Assembly: GCF_001598335.1 (NCBI RefSeq)
Contig: NZ_BCYT01000021.1
Location: forward strand, 1-57,111
Reading direction: 5' to 3'
DNA: 57,111 bases
DNA from: Sphingobium abikonense NBRC 16140
GTDB lineage: Bacteria > Pseudomonadota > Alphaproteobacteria > Sphingomonadales > Sphingomonadaceae
This document shows positions 26,540 through 36,186 of this stretch, piece by piece. How positions within the stretch are numbered: the first letter of the stretch is position 1; the number at the start of each line of letters is the position of its first letter. The notes under the pieces were generated by a model. It was not told where the DNA came from, made no database searches, and saw only the letters and a list, made by a program, of their open reading frames with translations. A program made the position numbers and the translations under genes.

Positions 26540-28575
26540 CAGAAGGCCTGACCCAGCGAGACATAGACCGCGATCTTGGGATCACCCGCTTGCGGGTTGA
26601 GCGGGGTGCCGACATCCACGCGGATTGGCCCGAAATTGCTGTAATAGCGCACGCCCATGCCCGCGCCGACGCGCAGGTCGCGGAAACGGGGCAGGAAGCT
26701 GGTGGAGATATTACCAGCGTCGACAAAAGGCACGACGCCGAAATTGCCGAAACGTATGCGCCCTTCCAGCGAAAATTCCGCCAGGCTTTTGCCCCCGACC
26801 GGATCGTCATCCTCGCCATAGCGCGGACCGATCGCCTGATAGCCATAGCCGCGCACCGACGCGCCGCCACCGGCATAGAAGCGGCGGGACGGCGCGATCT
26901 GATCGACGGTCGAGCCAAGGATGGTGCCGAAGCGCGCGCGCGCGGCGACGACGACGCGCTCCCCCACCGGCTGATAGGCACTGCCGTCCAGCTGCACCTT
27001 CGTATATCCGAATGTCTTGTTCTGGAATGACAGTTCCGGGCTGATCCGCCCGCCCAGGCGAAAGCCCTTGGTCGGATTGAGCAGATCATCGCTCCCGTCA
27101 TAGGTCAGGCTGAGCGGAACGGCGCCGATCAGGAAGGTGCGCCGCGCGCCCCCGGAAAAGGCGTCCGCCTCGTCCGACGCGATCAATTCCGCGCCAACGC
27201 GCCAAACCCAGTTTTTCTGGAACAGGATGTTGGTCTGCCGCTCCAGCGCACCGGCCAGGGTGATGGTGCGGGCGTCATAGGCATCGCGGCGAATATTGCT
27301 GACGGACACCAGACCGGTCAGCACATTGTCACGCCGGTGGAAATTGTTGCGGCGATAGGTGAAGGACGCGGTCTGTTCCTGTGTACCGACCACACCGCGC
27401 ACGGTGACGGCGCCTTCGGGCGGAAAAAGATTGCGGTGCTGCCAGCTGACTTCCGCGCGATAGCCTTCGCCGGTGCCATAACCCAGTTCCCCGGCGATCG
27501 TCCGCAGCGGCGCAGGGCGCACATCGACGTCCAGGTCGACATGGTCGCCATCGCCCGCATCGCGCGGCGTCAGCGACACGGACGACACCAGACCGGTTGC
27601 GACGATCGCTCGCCGCAGATCCTCGACATCCGACGCCATGTACGTGTCGTCGGGGTCGAAGCGCGCGATTTCCTGGACATGATGGGCGTCGAACAGGCGT
27701 TCGTCATTCATGCGGATCGCCCCGAAGCGTCGATATCCGCCCGGCGCGACGATGACGTCCAGGTCGCCCTTACGCTCCTCATGGTCGATCCGCACTTCCG
27801 GCTCATCGACCTTGGCGAACGGAAATCCGTTTTCGGCCAGTGCCGTTTCCAACTGCCCCTGGCCTGCGATAATGGCGTCCGCATCGACCGGATCGCCTAC
27901 TTTGGGCGGAAAGGCGGCGCGCAGCTTTGCTTCACGCTCGCCGGTTTCGGCAAGACCGGTCACGTCGACCGAAGACAGGAGGTAGCGGGTGCCCGGCGTG
28001 ATGATAAACGTCACCGCCAGCCGGTCGCTCCCCGGCGCGGGGGCGGCGACATTGCCGCGCACCCTCGCGGCATAATAGCCCTTTGCCCGCAGCAGCCGGT
28101 CGAGCAATTCGCGATCCTCGGCGATGCGACGATTTATCTGCGCGAGGTTGGCCGCCTTGTCCTCGCCCTGATGCAACACGGACAATTCGTCGAAGCGCTG
28201 GCGGAAGGTCGTATCGGCGATGCCGTCCAACCCCGTCAGGTTCACCGTATAGCGACGCTCTTCACCCGCATCGGCGAAAGCCGCGACGGCCTCGGCCGGA
28301 TCGGTCGGCGCGACATCGAAGGCTTCGGCCGGAGCGCCAGCCTGATCGGCAGGATCGGGGACGAGCGGCGCGACATTATCGGGCTGATCCATGTCGGGCC
28401 AGTCGAGGCCGATGTCGGGCATGGCGTCCAATGGCGCATCGCTATCGGGCAGCGCCGGCGCGGTTCCACCCTGCGCCAGCGCCGGACAAGGGGCAAGCAG
28501 CAGCAACGGCGCGAAAAGCAGCCGGGTATGCGGTCGGCCGGAAGCGCGGCATCGGGTCCGCAAACCATGGGTCAT
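26539..28575 (-). CDS. tamA: Outer-membrane assembly factor TamA (BamA/Omp85 family)
   Basis: 678 residues with a signal peptide (cleavage near ALA-QG at about 35). An acidic, low-complexity stretch to about residue 110 comes next, then three POTRA-like domains and a 16-stranded Omp85 barrel. The barrel contains the lid-lock-type segment APSRRFYAGGGASVRGYGYQ (VRGY motif) and ends in VSLGQAF with a terminal Phe. The Asp/Pro-rich insertion before the first POTRA is longer than in E. coli TamA. Coupled to tamB. Confidence 0.95.
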   Translation of the reverse strand: MTHGLRTRCRASGRPHTRLLFAPLLLLAPCPALAQGGTAPALPDSDAPLDAMPDIGLDWPDMDQPDNVAPLVPDPADQAGAPAEAFDVAPTDPAEAVAAFADAGEERRYTVNLTGLDGIADTTFRQRFDELSVLHQGEDKAANLAQINRRIAEDRELLDRLLRAKGYYAARVRGNVAAPAPGSDRLAVTFIITPGTRYLLSSVDVTGLAETGEREAKLRAAFPPKVGDPVDADAIIAGQGQLETALAENGFPFAKVDEPEVRIDHEERKGDLDVIVAPGGYRRFGAIRMNDERLFDAHHVQEIARFDPDDTYMASDVEDLRRAIVATGLVSSVSLTPRDAGDGDHVDLDVDVRPAPLRTIAGELGYGTGEGYRAEVSWQHRNLFPPEGAVTVRGVVGTQEQTASFTYRRNNFHRRDNVLTGLVSVSNIRRDAYDARTITLAGALERQTNILFQKNWVWRVGAELIASDEADAFSGGARRTFLIGAVPLSLTYDGSDDLLNPTKGFRLGGRISPELSFQNKTFGYTKVQLDGSAYQPVGERVVVAARARFGTILGSTVDQIAPSRRFYAGGGASVRGYGYQAIGPRYGEDDDPVGGKSLAEFSLEGRIRFGNFGVVPFVDAGNISTSFLPRFRDLRVGAGMGVRYYSNFGPIRVDVGTPLNPQAGDPKIAVYVSLGQAF

Positions 28576-28652
28576 AGCGCCGGTCTAGACCAACTATGGC
28601 GCAAAGCGCCAGTGCCGAAGATCATGGCAATCAGGGGCTGTTCGGCAAAATG

Positions 28653-29183
28653 TCAGAAAGCCGTGTTGAGGCGATCCAGCAGGGCGCGCGCCGGGCCGGC
28701 GTCATGGCGCTTCGCATCATTGCCCATATGGCCCAGCCGGTCCTCCAGCCGCGCGACCCGATCATAAAGATCCTGACTGCCCTCGATCAGGGCGCGGGCC
28801 TCGAAGGGAAATCCCTCCGTCAGCGTGGCGTCGGTCAGGCTGGCGCGACCCAGCCGATATTTCTCGTCGCCCAGATCGGCATCGCTGATTTCCCCGCGCT
28901 GCCAGGCGCGCTGGCTGAGGAGCCAGGCGATGACATGCATCAGACGGGTCGTCACTTTAAGCGATTCGCAGGCGAAGGATACGCGGCGCAGAGGGTCGAC
29001 CGCTTCGCCGCGTCCCAGAACGTCATCATCAAAATAAGCCCGTGCTTCATCGGCCATCATCATGGCTTCGAGGTAAAGGCCATCGACCAGTCGGCGATGA
29101 AGGCCGGGATCCAGAGACGCTGCATAACGCATGGCCACTGACTGACACAGATTGACGGCTTTGTCAGCGGGGCAAGACTGCAA
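28653..29183 (-). CDS. rcdA: RcdA family protein (DUF1465), regulator of CtrA degradation
   Basis: About 176 residues, largely helical. The DUF1465 core is recognisable from DGLYLEAMMMADEARAYF and SLKVTTRLMHVIAWLLSQRA. RcdA is an adaptor that, with CpdR and PopA, delivers CtrA to ClpXP at the cell pole in Caulobacter. The start is uncertain: TTG 29183 gives the longest form, and ATG 29132 (MRYAASLDP) a form of 159 residues that still contains the core. It is transcribed with the DUF465 gene 60 bp upstream. Confidence 0.85.
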   Translation of the reverse strand: MQSCPADKAVNLCQSVAMRYAASLDPGLHRRLVDGLYLEAMMMADEARAYFDDDVLGRGEAVDPLRRVSFACESLKVTTRLMHVIAWLLSQRAWQRGEISDADLGDEKYRLGRASLTDATLTEGFPFEARALIEGSQDLYDRVARLEDRLGHMGNDAKRHDAGPARALLDRLNTAF

Positions 29184-29242
29184 GAATGGACGCCCGATGT
29201 CCCATTACGGAGCCGTTCTGTGGCAGGAACGCTGGCTGACAC

Positions 29243-29422
29243 TCAGGCGATGATGTCGGGGACCAGTTCATCTTCCAGTGCGCTGATCTCATCCTTCAGC
29301 CGCAGCTTGCGCTTTTTCAGCCGCGCGATCTGCATCTGATCGCTGGTCCCCGCATCGACCAGAGCCGCGATCGCACTATCGAGATCGCGATGTTCGACCC
29401 GAAGCAACTCCAGACGGCGCAT
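29243..29422 (-). CDS. DUF465 (YdcH) family small protein
   Basis: 59 residues from ATG 29422, which has GGGAAG 6 nt upstream. Longer in-frame starts at 29455 and 29569 lack a well-spaced RBS and conserved sequence. A short helix-turn-helix-like coiled coil has the DUF465 pattern LxxEHRDLDxxI and IARLKKRKLRLKDEI. The family function is unknown. It is divergent from a second DUF465 gene at 29610 and upstream of rcdA. Confidence 0.85.
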   Translation of the reverse strand: MRRLELLRVEHRDLDSAIAALVDAGTSDQMQIARLKKRKLRLKDEISALEDELVPDIIA

Positions 29423-29609
29423 GATATCTTCCCGGCTCACCGTCGCTGCTCGCATCCCCTGTGCATCGTGCGACCCGTGGTAGCGCCCGATGCTCGCGCG
29501 GGCCACCGCAAATTTGCAAACGGCCCATCGCAAAGGCGGAATCACCGCGAGACACGGACCATATTTCATGATCTAATCGGAAATCCATCGCCCTCGTAAG
29601 GAGAATGTC

Positions 29610-29768
29610 ATGGAAAACAGCCACATCTCAGCTCTTTCGGCCAAGCACGCAGGACTCGACGCGCGGATCAAGGCGGAGACGAGTCGTCCCATGCCGGACA
29701 CGACCCTGGTTGCCTCGCTCAAAAAGCAGAAATTGCGGCTGAAGGAAGAGATGGCTGCGCAGCATTAA
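29610..29768 (+). CDS. DUF465 (YdcH) family small protein, second copy
   Basis: 52 residues with a strong RBS (AAGGAGAATGTC before ATG 29610). It reads MENSHISALSAKHAGLDARI and then LVASLKKQKLRLKEEMAAQH. It has the same helix-linker-helix layout as the divergent paralogue at 29243, with the shared KxxKLRLKxEh segment. The 187 bp between them would hold both promoters. Confidence 0.88.
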   Translation: MENSHISALSAKHAGLDARIKAETSRPMPDTTLVASLKKQKLRLKEEMAAQH

Positions 29769-29879
29769 GCACAAGCGCGTCCATACAGGGTGCGGACCGG
29801 CGCAATGGCGTCGGTCCGACCCGTCCTGTCATCATCGGCGTATCAGGATGTCCGCATACCGGCACCGATGTCGTGACGG

Positions 29880-30248
29880 TCAGCGCAAGCGACCAGCGCG
29901 CGGCGCCCTCAGATAATCCGGCATCGACTGTGCGGAGCCAGAAGACACAGGCTTACGGGCCAATTGCGGGTCAATAACTTCATCAAAAGCCAAGCCGATT
30001 TTGCTGTCGCGCGACCAAGCAATCGTGCCGGAGATGCGGCCGACGCCGCGCAAGTCCAGCGCGACCTTCTGCCCGGCCGCGAGTGGCATTTCGCAATCCG
30101 CCATCAAGCCGGTAGCCGACAAGTTGCGGATCCGCGCGCGGCCAAGTGATCGTCCATCCGCGGCGAACAGGCTGGCCATCAGGAACAGGCTATCGCGCGG
30201 TGACGATCGCGCCGGTCCCCGATCCGAAATGCCCTGCTCGTCGTCCAT
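29880..30248 (-). CDS. PilZ domain protein (candidate c-di-GMP receptor)
   Basis: 122 residues from ATG 30248. It contains a single PilZ domain with the c-di-GMP motifs RSSPR (RxxxR) and NLSATG (N/DxSxxG), followed by the beta-barrel up to IGLAFDEV. As a stand-alone PilZ protein it probably senses c-di-GMP and acts on a partner, for example in motility or exopolysaccharide production. It neighbours dksA, 63 bp away, in the same orientation. Confidence 0.85.
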   Translation of the reverse strand: MDDEQGISDRGPARSSPRDSLFLMASLFAADGRSLGRARIRNLSATGLMADCEMPLAAGQKVALDLRGVGRISGTIAWSRDSKIGLAFDEVIDPQLARKPVSSGSAQSMPDYLRAPRAGRLR

Positions 30249-30311
30249 TCCATACCCGCAAAATCTAGTGTGTTCCGTCGCGGACACTATCGTCAGGCGA
30301 TGGAAAAACCG

Positions 30312-30776
30312 TTAATCGTCGCGCGAGATTTTTTCCTGCCGTTCATGCCGCTCCTGCGCCTCGACGGTCATGGTGGCGATGGGGCGCGCTTCCAGGCGGC
30401 CGAGCGAAATCGGTTCACCTGTCACTTCGCAATATCCATATTCGCCATCGTCGATACGGCGCAAGGCCGCATCGATCTTGGAAATGAGCTTGCGTTGACG
30501 ATCACGGGTGCGCAACTCGATCGACCAGTCGGTTTCGCTCGACGCGCGATCGTTGAGGTCGGGTTCGCGCAGGGGCTCATTCTGAAGAACCGCCAGCGTC
30601 CCTTCCGCCTCGGCAAGGATCTGCTTTTTCCAGTCCCACAGCCGCTGCCGGAAATATTCCTGTTGCAGCGGATTCATGAACTCCTCGTCGGCCGAGGGGC
30701 GATAATCGACAGGCAGGGTTATGGACGATTTGGGCGGCTTTACGCCGTCTTTATCGGAATTCAGCACCGACGCCAT
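30312..30776 (-). CDS. dksA: RNA polymerase-binding transcription factor DksA
   Basis: 154 residues: a long coiled coil (about 45-115) with the tip DRASSETDWSIELRTRDR carrying the Asp residues used in the RNAP secondary channel, then the globular domain GEYGYCEVTGEPI to RPIATMTVEAQERHE. Only one Cys of the classical four-Cys zinc finger remains, as in other alphaproteobacterial DksA proteins. Zinc is therefore not required, and redox sensing by a metal finger is unlikely. Start ATG 30776 is conserved (MASVL). Confidence 0.95.
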   Translation of the reverse strand: MASVLNSDKDGVKPPKSSITLPVDYRPSADEEFMNPLQQEYFRQRLWDWKKQILAEAEGTLAVLQNEPLREPDLNDRASSETDWSIELRTRDRQRKLISKIDAALRRIDDGEYGYCEVTGEPISLGRLEARPIATMTVEAQERHERQEKISRDD

Positions 30777-31182
30777 CTGGCTCTCCGACTCGTTGGCCCG
30801 GTGCTTCAAGTTCCCGGGCACCAATGACTTTTCATTGAGGGCGCCTCATAGCCATCGGCGCGGAACGACACAAGCGGACATTGGCGTCGGCAAGGTGGGT
30901 TTTCCACCGCACGACCTAGTCCCCGCCGAAGCCGCTTCCGCGAATCGCAAGGGGACGCGCTGCCGCAATGGATCGAGTTGCGCTTTACCCTATGGCGCCG
31001 GGTCGTATCATAGTGGGACGTTAACCATGATCGCTGACGCTACGGCCTGAATTTGGTGGACTTGTCGGCAGGATTCAGAGTTAACGACCTTGCGGTTAAC
31101 CTTTTCTTCTGCGCTTTTGTGAAAAGGCAGCCTGACCCGTTCCAACCCGGATCGGATGGCGACAAGACAAGAGTGGATTCCT
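30777..31182. other. 406-bp gene-free region, dksA / CTERM protein promoters
   Basis: No convincing gene is seen. It contains a palindrome CAATGA-cttt-TCATTG (30822-30837) near the dksA start and two GTTAAC sites (31080-31085 and 31095-31100) 15 bp apart. It also contains a GANTC (GATTC) just before them, the CcrM methylation site in alphaproteobacteria. The GTTAAC pair has N11, not the N7 of a CtrA box. The region presumably carries the divergent promoters of dksA and the polyserine protein gene. Confidence 0.5.
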
Positions 31183-32058
31183 ATGTCGGTTCGGATGGCC
31201 CTGGCTAAACTATGCGCTTGCACCTGCGGTGGCGCGATCATCGGTGGCGGCGCGGTGCATGTGGCCGAAAGCGCGCGCCCTGCTGTCGTTCATAGCAGCA
31301 AGAGCACGAAGGCCGCGCCCAAAAAGCGCTATGCCGTCCGCACCGTGAAGAGGAAGGTCGTCAAGACCGCCGTGGCCTGCGCACCACAAACGGTGACTGT
31401 CACCAGCCAACCCGCGCCCGTTCCGCTGCCTGCGCCTTTGCCGCCGGCTGAAATGCCGATGATGTCGGGCGGCGGCGGCGCGGTGCCGATCGTCATGGGC
31501 GGCGGCGGCGGATTTGGCGGCGGCGGTTTCATCGGCGGGTTCTTCGGCGGTGGCGGCAGCAGCGGCGGGTCCGTGGTGATCTCATCCACCAGCAGCTCGA
31601 CCGGCGGCATCAGCACGTCGACGTCATCCGGCGCGACCAGCAGCTCATCGTCATCCAGCTCCAGCTCGTCCTCCTCCTCTTCGTCGTCCAGCTCGTCTTC
31701 GAGCAGTTCTAGCGGCGGGAAACCGGGCAAACCCGACAAGCCCGATCATCCCGGTTCGACCGGTGGTTCGTCCGGCAGCAGTTCGTCGTCTTCGTCCAGC
31801 TCGTCCAGTTCATCGTCGAGCAGTTCGTCGTCCAGCTTCGGCAGCACGGGCAGCAGTGGCAGCTCGTCGACGTCGTCTTCGACCAGCAGTTCGTCGTCCA
31901 CCAGTTCCTCGACCAGCAGCTCGACGGGGGGATCGAGCACCAGCACTGGCGGCACGGACGTGCCCGCGCCGCCTATGGTTCTGCTCTTCGGTGCGGCCGC
32001 CGTGGCACTGGTCGCTCGCCGACGCTTTGCCGAACGCAAGGCGCAGGCAGCAGCCTGA
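31183..32058 (+). CDS. Polyserine, glycine-rich exported protein with CTERM-like anchor
   Basis: 291 residues from ATG 31183. The N-terminal hydrophobic signal (about residues 5-25, with two Cys) is followed by a basic stretch (APKKRYAVRTVKRKVVK), a Pro/Gly-rich part (GGGGGFGGGGFIGGFFGGGG), a 25-Ser run (153-177), the spacer GKPGKPDKPDHP, a 20-Ser run (199-218) and Ser/Thr repeats. It ends in VPAPP (260-264), a hydrophobic helix and RRR, the layout of PEP-CTERM/exosortase sorting signals. All six Ser codons are mixed in the runs. It is probably surface-displayed and perhaps O-glycosylated (inference). No exosortase gene is in the window. Confidence 0.8.
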   Translation: MSVRMALAKLCACTCGGAIIGGGAVHVAESARPAVVHSSKSTKAAPKKRYAVRTVKRKVVKTAVACAPQTVTVTSQPAPVPLPAPLPPAEMPMMSGGGGAVPIVMGGGGGFGGGGFIGGFFGGGGSSGGSVVISSTSSSTGGISTSTSSGATSSSSSSSSSSSSSSSSSSSSSSSSSGGKPGKPDKPDHPGSTGGSSGSSSSSSSSSSSSSSSSSSSSFGSTGSSGSSSTSSSTSSSSSTSSSTSSSTGGSSTSTGGTDVPAPPMVLLFGAAAVALVARRRFAERKAQAAA

Positions 32059-32085
32059 CCCTTTTCCCCTCAAAGGGGGCATGCG

Positions 32086-32116
32086 AGGGGTGGCTCCGGG
32101 GGGCCACCCCTTTTTT
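32086..32116 (+). terminator. Rho-independent terminator of the polyserine protein gene
   Basis: AGGGGTGGC and GCCACCCCT are perfect arms around TCCGGGGG, followed by six T. Confidence 0.9.
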
Positions 32117-32122
32117 GTCGCC

Positions 32123-32563
32123 TCAACTGGCGGCGATGACTTTTTCGATTTCCGGCACCGGGTGATTGGTCAGGTCCTTGGCAATCTCTCCGACCAGGCG
32201 GTCCTGCACTTCCTTGTGCAGATGCTTGCGCATTTCGCCAAGCGCTGTCGGCGGCGCGACGATGATCAGCTTTTCAAATTCCTGCGCCAGGGCACGACGT
32301 TTCAGCATATCGGCGGCATCGGCCGCGAAGCGCGCCTCCTCCAGATCATGAAAGTTCACTTCGTCCATGGCGCTGCGGTGGCTGCCGACAGAATTGTGCG
32401 ATCGGCCCGGCGCATCGGTCGCCTGATCGCGATCGGCGGGATTGTCCTGCTCCTTTACCGTTTCCGCTTCCAGATTGGGATAGGCCGCATCGCCCTTGTT
32501 CCGGAAGAACAACATCTTGCGACCGTCGGCCACCAGCACCATCGTATCATGTTCGATCTGCAT
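32123..32563 (-). CDS. Host attachment protein family (AtsA-like)
   Basis: 146 residues. The N-terminus VLVADGRKMLFFRNKGD and the C-terminal half (EFEKLIIVAPPTALGEMRKH, then LVGEIAKDLTNHP) match the family described as required for attachment to host cells (PF10116 type). That name comes from an Agrobacterium gene. The fold is related to eRF1 domain 1/RNase H-like archaeal proteins, so the biochemical role is uncertain. It is convergent with the polyserine protein gene and divergent from serS. Confidence 0.87.
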   Translation of the reverse strand: MQIEHDTMVLVADGRKMLFFRNKGDAAYPNLEAETVKEQDNPADRDQATDAPGRSHNSVGSHRSAMDEVNFHDLEEARFAADAADMLKRRALAQEFEKLIIVAPPTALGEMRKHLHKEVQDRLVGEIAKDLTNHPVPEIEKVIAAS

Positions 32564-32647
32564 CGCCTGTCTCCTTTGTTTTTGGCTGACGTAACGCTAA
32601 CGGATGACGGGGCCTGGGGTTGCGCGAGCGGCAGGCTGGAGGCATAG

Positions 32648-33934
<1,287 letters not shown>

Positions 33935-34023
33935 GGGGACTTTTCCCGTCCTGGCTTCTGCGTTTGACGATGGACGTGGCATGAGGGCTGGAAAGCTGGC
34001 CCTGATGCGATACACAGAAAGGG

Positions 34024-35082
34024 ATGCCTGTTTCCCCCCGCCTGCTTGTTTGCGCCCTCGGCCTGCTGCTACCGCTCACCGCCTGCATCCCGCAGCAAGC
34101 TGAGCGGGATACCGCCGCGATATCGACGCCGACGCCCCCGCCTAACCTTGGTGCGGACGCGACCACGGCGCGGCTGGCTGAACCAGAGCCGGTCTGGACC
34201 GCGCAGCAGGTCGTCCCCAACGCCCGCATTGTCGCGGAGTCGAGCTATGTCGTGCGTCCGGCCGACACGCTGCGCGGGGTCGGCAATCGCACCGGGGCCG
34301 GATCCGAAGTGATCGCGAAGGCTAATGGCCTATCGCCACCCTACGCCCTGAGCGTCGGGCAAACGCTCAGGATACCCGGTGGCCGATATCACCTCGTCGC
34401 TGAAGGGGAGACGGGGATTGCCATCGCCGCAGCCTATGCCGTCCCGTGGAGGCGCATCGTCGAGGCGAACGGCCTGGAGGAACCCTATGTCCTTCGGCGC
34501 GGGCAGCGCCTGTTGCTGCCCGATGCTCCGGCTGGCGATGCACGATCGCTGGAGCAGCGAGCGGCTGCATTCCGCATCGACATTGACGATGTGCTGACCG
34601 GCGGCCAGCCTGCCGCGCGGGACAATGCGCCCGTGATGGCCGCTTCCAGCAAGCCCAGGCCCCTCCCCTCCAATGCGCCGATCGCCCAGCCGACGGCGTT
34701 CGCGGGCAGCTTTGCCTGGCCGCTGCGCGGCACCATCCTCTCCCGCTTCGGGCCGGGTCAAAGCGGGTCCAGGAATAATGGCATCGACATCGCCGCCCCG
34801 GTCGGCACGCCGATCCGCGCGTCGGCCGATGGCGTCGTCGCCTATGCCGGCGACAAGGTGGCCGTGTTCGGCGGACTGGTTCTGATCAACCATGGCAGCG
34901 GCTGGGTCAGCGCCTATGGCCATGCCAGCCGCGTCGACGTGGTGCGCGGACAGAAAGTGACCAAGGGGCAGGTGATCGGCCTGTCGGGCGATACCGGCTA
35001 TGCCAGCAAGCCCAAATTGCATTTCGAATTGCGCAAGGACCGCGCGCCGGTCGACCCGCTTGGCAAGCTGCCCCCGGCATGA
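34024..35082 (+). CDS. NlpD-like lipoprotein: LysM repeats and degenerate M23 domain
   Basis: 352 residues. The lipoprotein signal ends in PLTAC (C21). Two LysM-type repeats (about residues 74-120 and 121-163, each ending in a LRxGQxLxLP-like strand) bind peptidoglycan. The C-terminal M23/LytM domain (about 235-352) has lost key residues. The zinc His of HxGxD is N251 (NNGID), and the catalytic first His of HLH is Lys (KLHFEL). This is the pattern of NlpD/EnvC-type amidase activators rather than active endopeptidases. It overlaps the channel gene by ATGA. Confidence 0.9.
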   Translation: MPVSPRLLVCALGLLLPLTACIPQQAERDTAAISTPTPPPNLGADATTARLAEPEPVWTAQQVVPNARIVAESSYVVRPADTLRGVGNRTGAGSEVIAKANGLSPPYALSVGQTLRIPGGRYHLVAEGETGIAIAAAYAVPWRRIVEANGLEEPYVLRRGQRLLLPDAPAGDARSLEQRAAAFRIDIDDVLTGGQPAARDNAPVMAASSKPRPLPSNAPIAQPTAFAGSFAWPLRGTILSRFGPGQSGSRNNGIDIAAPVGTPIRASADGVVAYAGDKVAVFGGLVLINHGSGWVSAYGHASRVDVVRGQKVTKGQVIGLSGDTGYASKPKLHFELRKDRAPVDPLGKLPPA

Positions 35083-36137
35083 GGATCGACAAGGCAAACG
35101 CCCCGTCGACCATGGCGGGCTTCCTGCGACGCAGATCGTCCATGCCGATGTGGATGGACCTGACATGGCGCGTCCTGCTCCTCTTCGGCCTCATTTCGCT
35201 GGTCCTGCTCCTACACTGGATAGGGCGGGACGGGCTGAAGGATAATCTCGACAACCAGATCAGCTTCATCGACGTGCTGTATTTCACGACCGTCACCGTC
35301 ACGACCGTGGGCTATGGCGACATCGTCCCGATCACGCCGGAAGCTCGCTTGTTCGAAGCCCTGTTCGTGACGCCGATCCGGCTCTTTGTCTGGCTGATCT
35401 TCCTCGGCACGGCCTATAATCTCTTTCTCCGCAACATTTTTTACAGGTGGCGCATGGCACGCATCCAGGCCGATCTGCACAATCACATCATCGTCACCGG
35501 TTTCGGCACCAGCGGGCAGGAGGCCGTGCATGAACTGCTGGCGCGCGGCACCGATCCGCGGGAAATCGTCGTCATCGATGGCAGCGAAAAGGCGCTGGAA
35601 CTGGCCGAAGCCCATGGCTGCAATATATTGTGCGGCGATTCGACGCGCGACAAGACGTTGAAGGATGTGGCGATTCACCGGGCGCGCAGCATGATCGTTT
35701 CGGCCGGGCGTGACGACACGTCGATCCTGATCACCCTGACGGCCCGCCATCTGGCCCCTCGCCTGCCAATCAGCATCGTCGTGCGGAACGAGGATAATGA
35801 AGTGCCCGCGCGGCAGGCCGGCGCGACGACGGTCATCAATCCCGTAAGCTTCGCCGGGCTGCTGCTGGCCGGCAGCACGACCGGCGAACATATTGCCGAT
35901 TATATGGCGGATCTCGCCGCGTCCGGGGGCCGGGTGAAACTGATCGAACGGGCGGTGCTGCCGCAGGAAATCGGCCAGCCGCTGTCCGCCATCCGCACCG
36001 GCCTTGGCGTGAGGGTCTATCGAGGCAACCGCCCCATCGGTTTCTGGGAGGAGGATTCCAAGCAGTTGCAGACAGGCGATGTCATCATCGAAATCGCCGA
36101 AGGCGACGGCCATGGGAACACCCTGCCCCCGGTCTGA
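35079..36137 (+). CDS. Potassium channel with RCK (TrkA-N/TrkA-C) domains
   Basis: 352 residues: TM1 (about 30-47), a pore loop with selectivity filter TVTTVGYGD (about 70-78), TM2, and then a cytoplasmic RCK domain beginning [15 protein letters not shown] (Rossmann GxGxxG) and a TrkA-C subdomain. It resembles MthK/Kch-type ligand-gated channels. It is probably translated coupled to the NlpD-like gene (ATGA). The ligand is not evident. Confidence 0.93.
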   Translation: MRIDKANAPSTMAGFLRRRSSMPMWMDLTWRVLLLFGLISLVLLLHWIGRDGLKDNLDNQISFIDVLYFTTVTVTTVGYGDIVPITPEARLFEALFVTPIRLFVWLIFLGTAYNLFLRNIFYRWRMARIQADLHNHIIVTGFGTSGQEAVHELLARGTDPREIVVIDGSEKALELAEAHGCNILCGDSTRDKTLKDVAIHRARSMIVSAGRDDTSILITLTARHLAPRLPISIVVRNEDNEVPARQAGATTVINPVSFAGLLLAGSTTGEHIADYMADLAASGGRVKLIERAVLPQEIGQPLSAIRTGLGVRVYRGNRPIGFWEEDSKQLQTGDVIIEIAEGDGHGNTLPPV

Positions 36138-36186
36138 TTCGTTTCCCGTGACATTCGCGCCAAAAATCCCTATGTGCGCGCCGATC

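Noticed and set aside
24851..26551. A 566-codon open frame on the plus strand opposite tamB
   Set aside because: Composition (Gln/Arg/Ala-rich, no domain) is that of a mirror frame, while tamB has a signal anchor, DUF490 end and coupled neighbours.
27337..28767. A 476-codon frame opposite tamA and similar frames opposite serS (32597-34015) and the sugar dehydrogenase (43000-44424)
   Set aside because: Shadow frames of conserved genes on the other strand. No independent support.
31080..31100. GTTAAC pair as a CtrA binding site
   Set aside because: The TTAA half-sites are 11 bp apart, not 7, so it does not fit the CtrA box.
31636..31836. Dense TCG/TCC/AGC triplets resembling a microsatellite or CRISPR-like repeat
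   Set aside because: They encode serine runs in frame within a larger gene and use mixed synonymous codons. There are no regular spacers.
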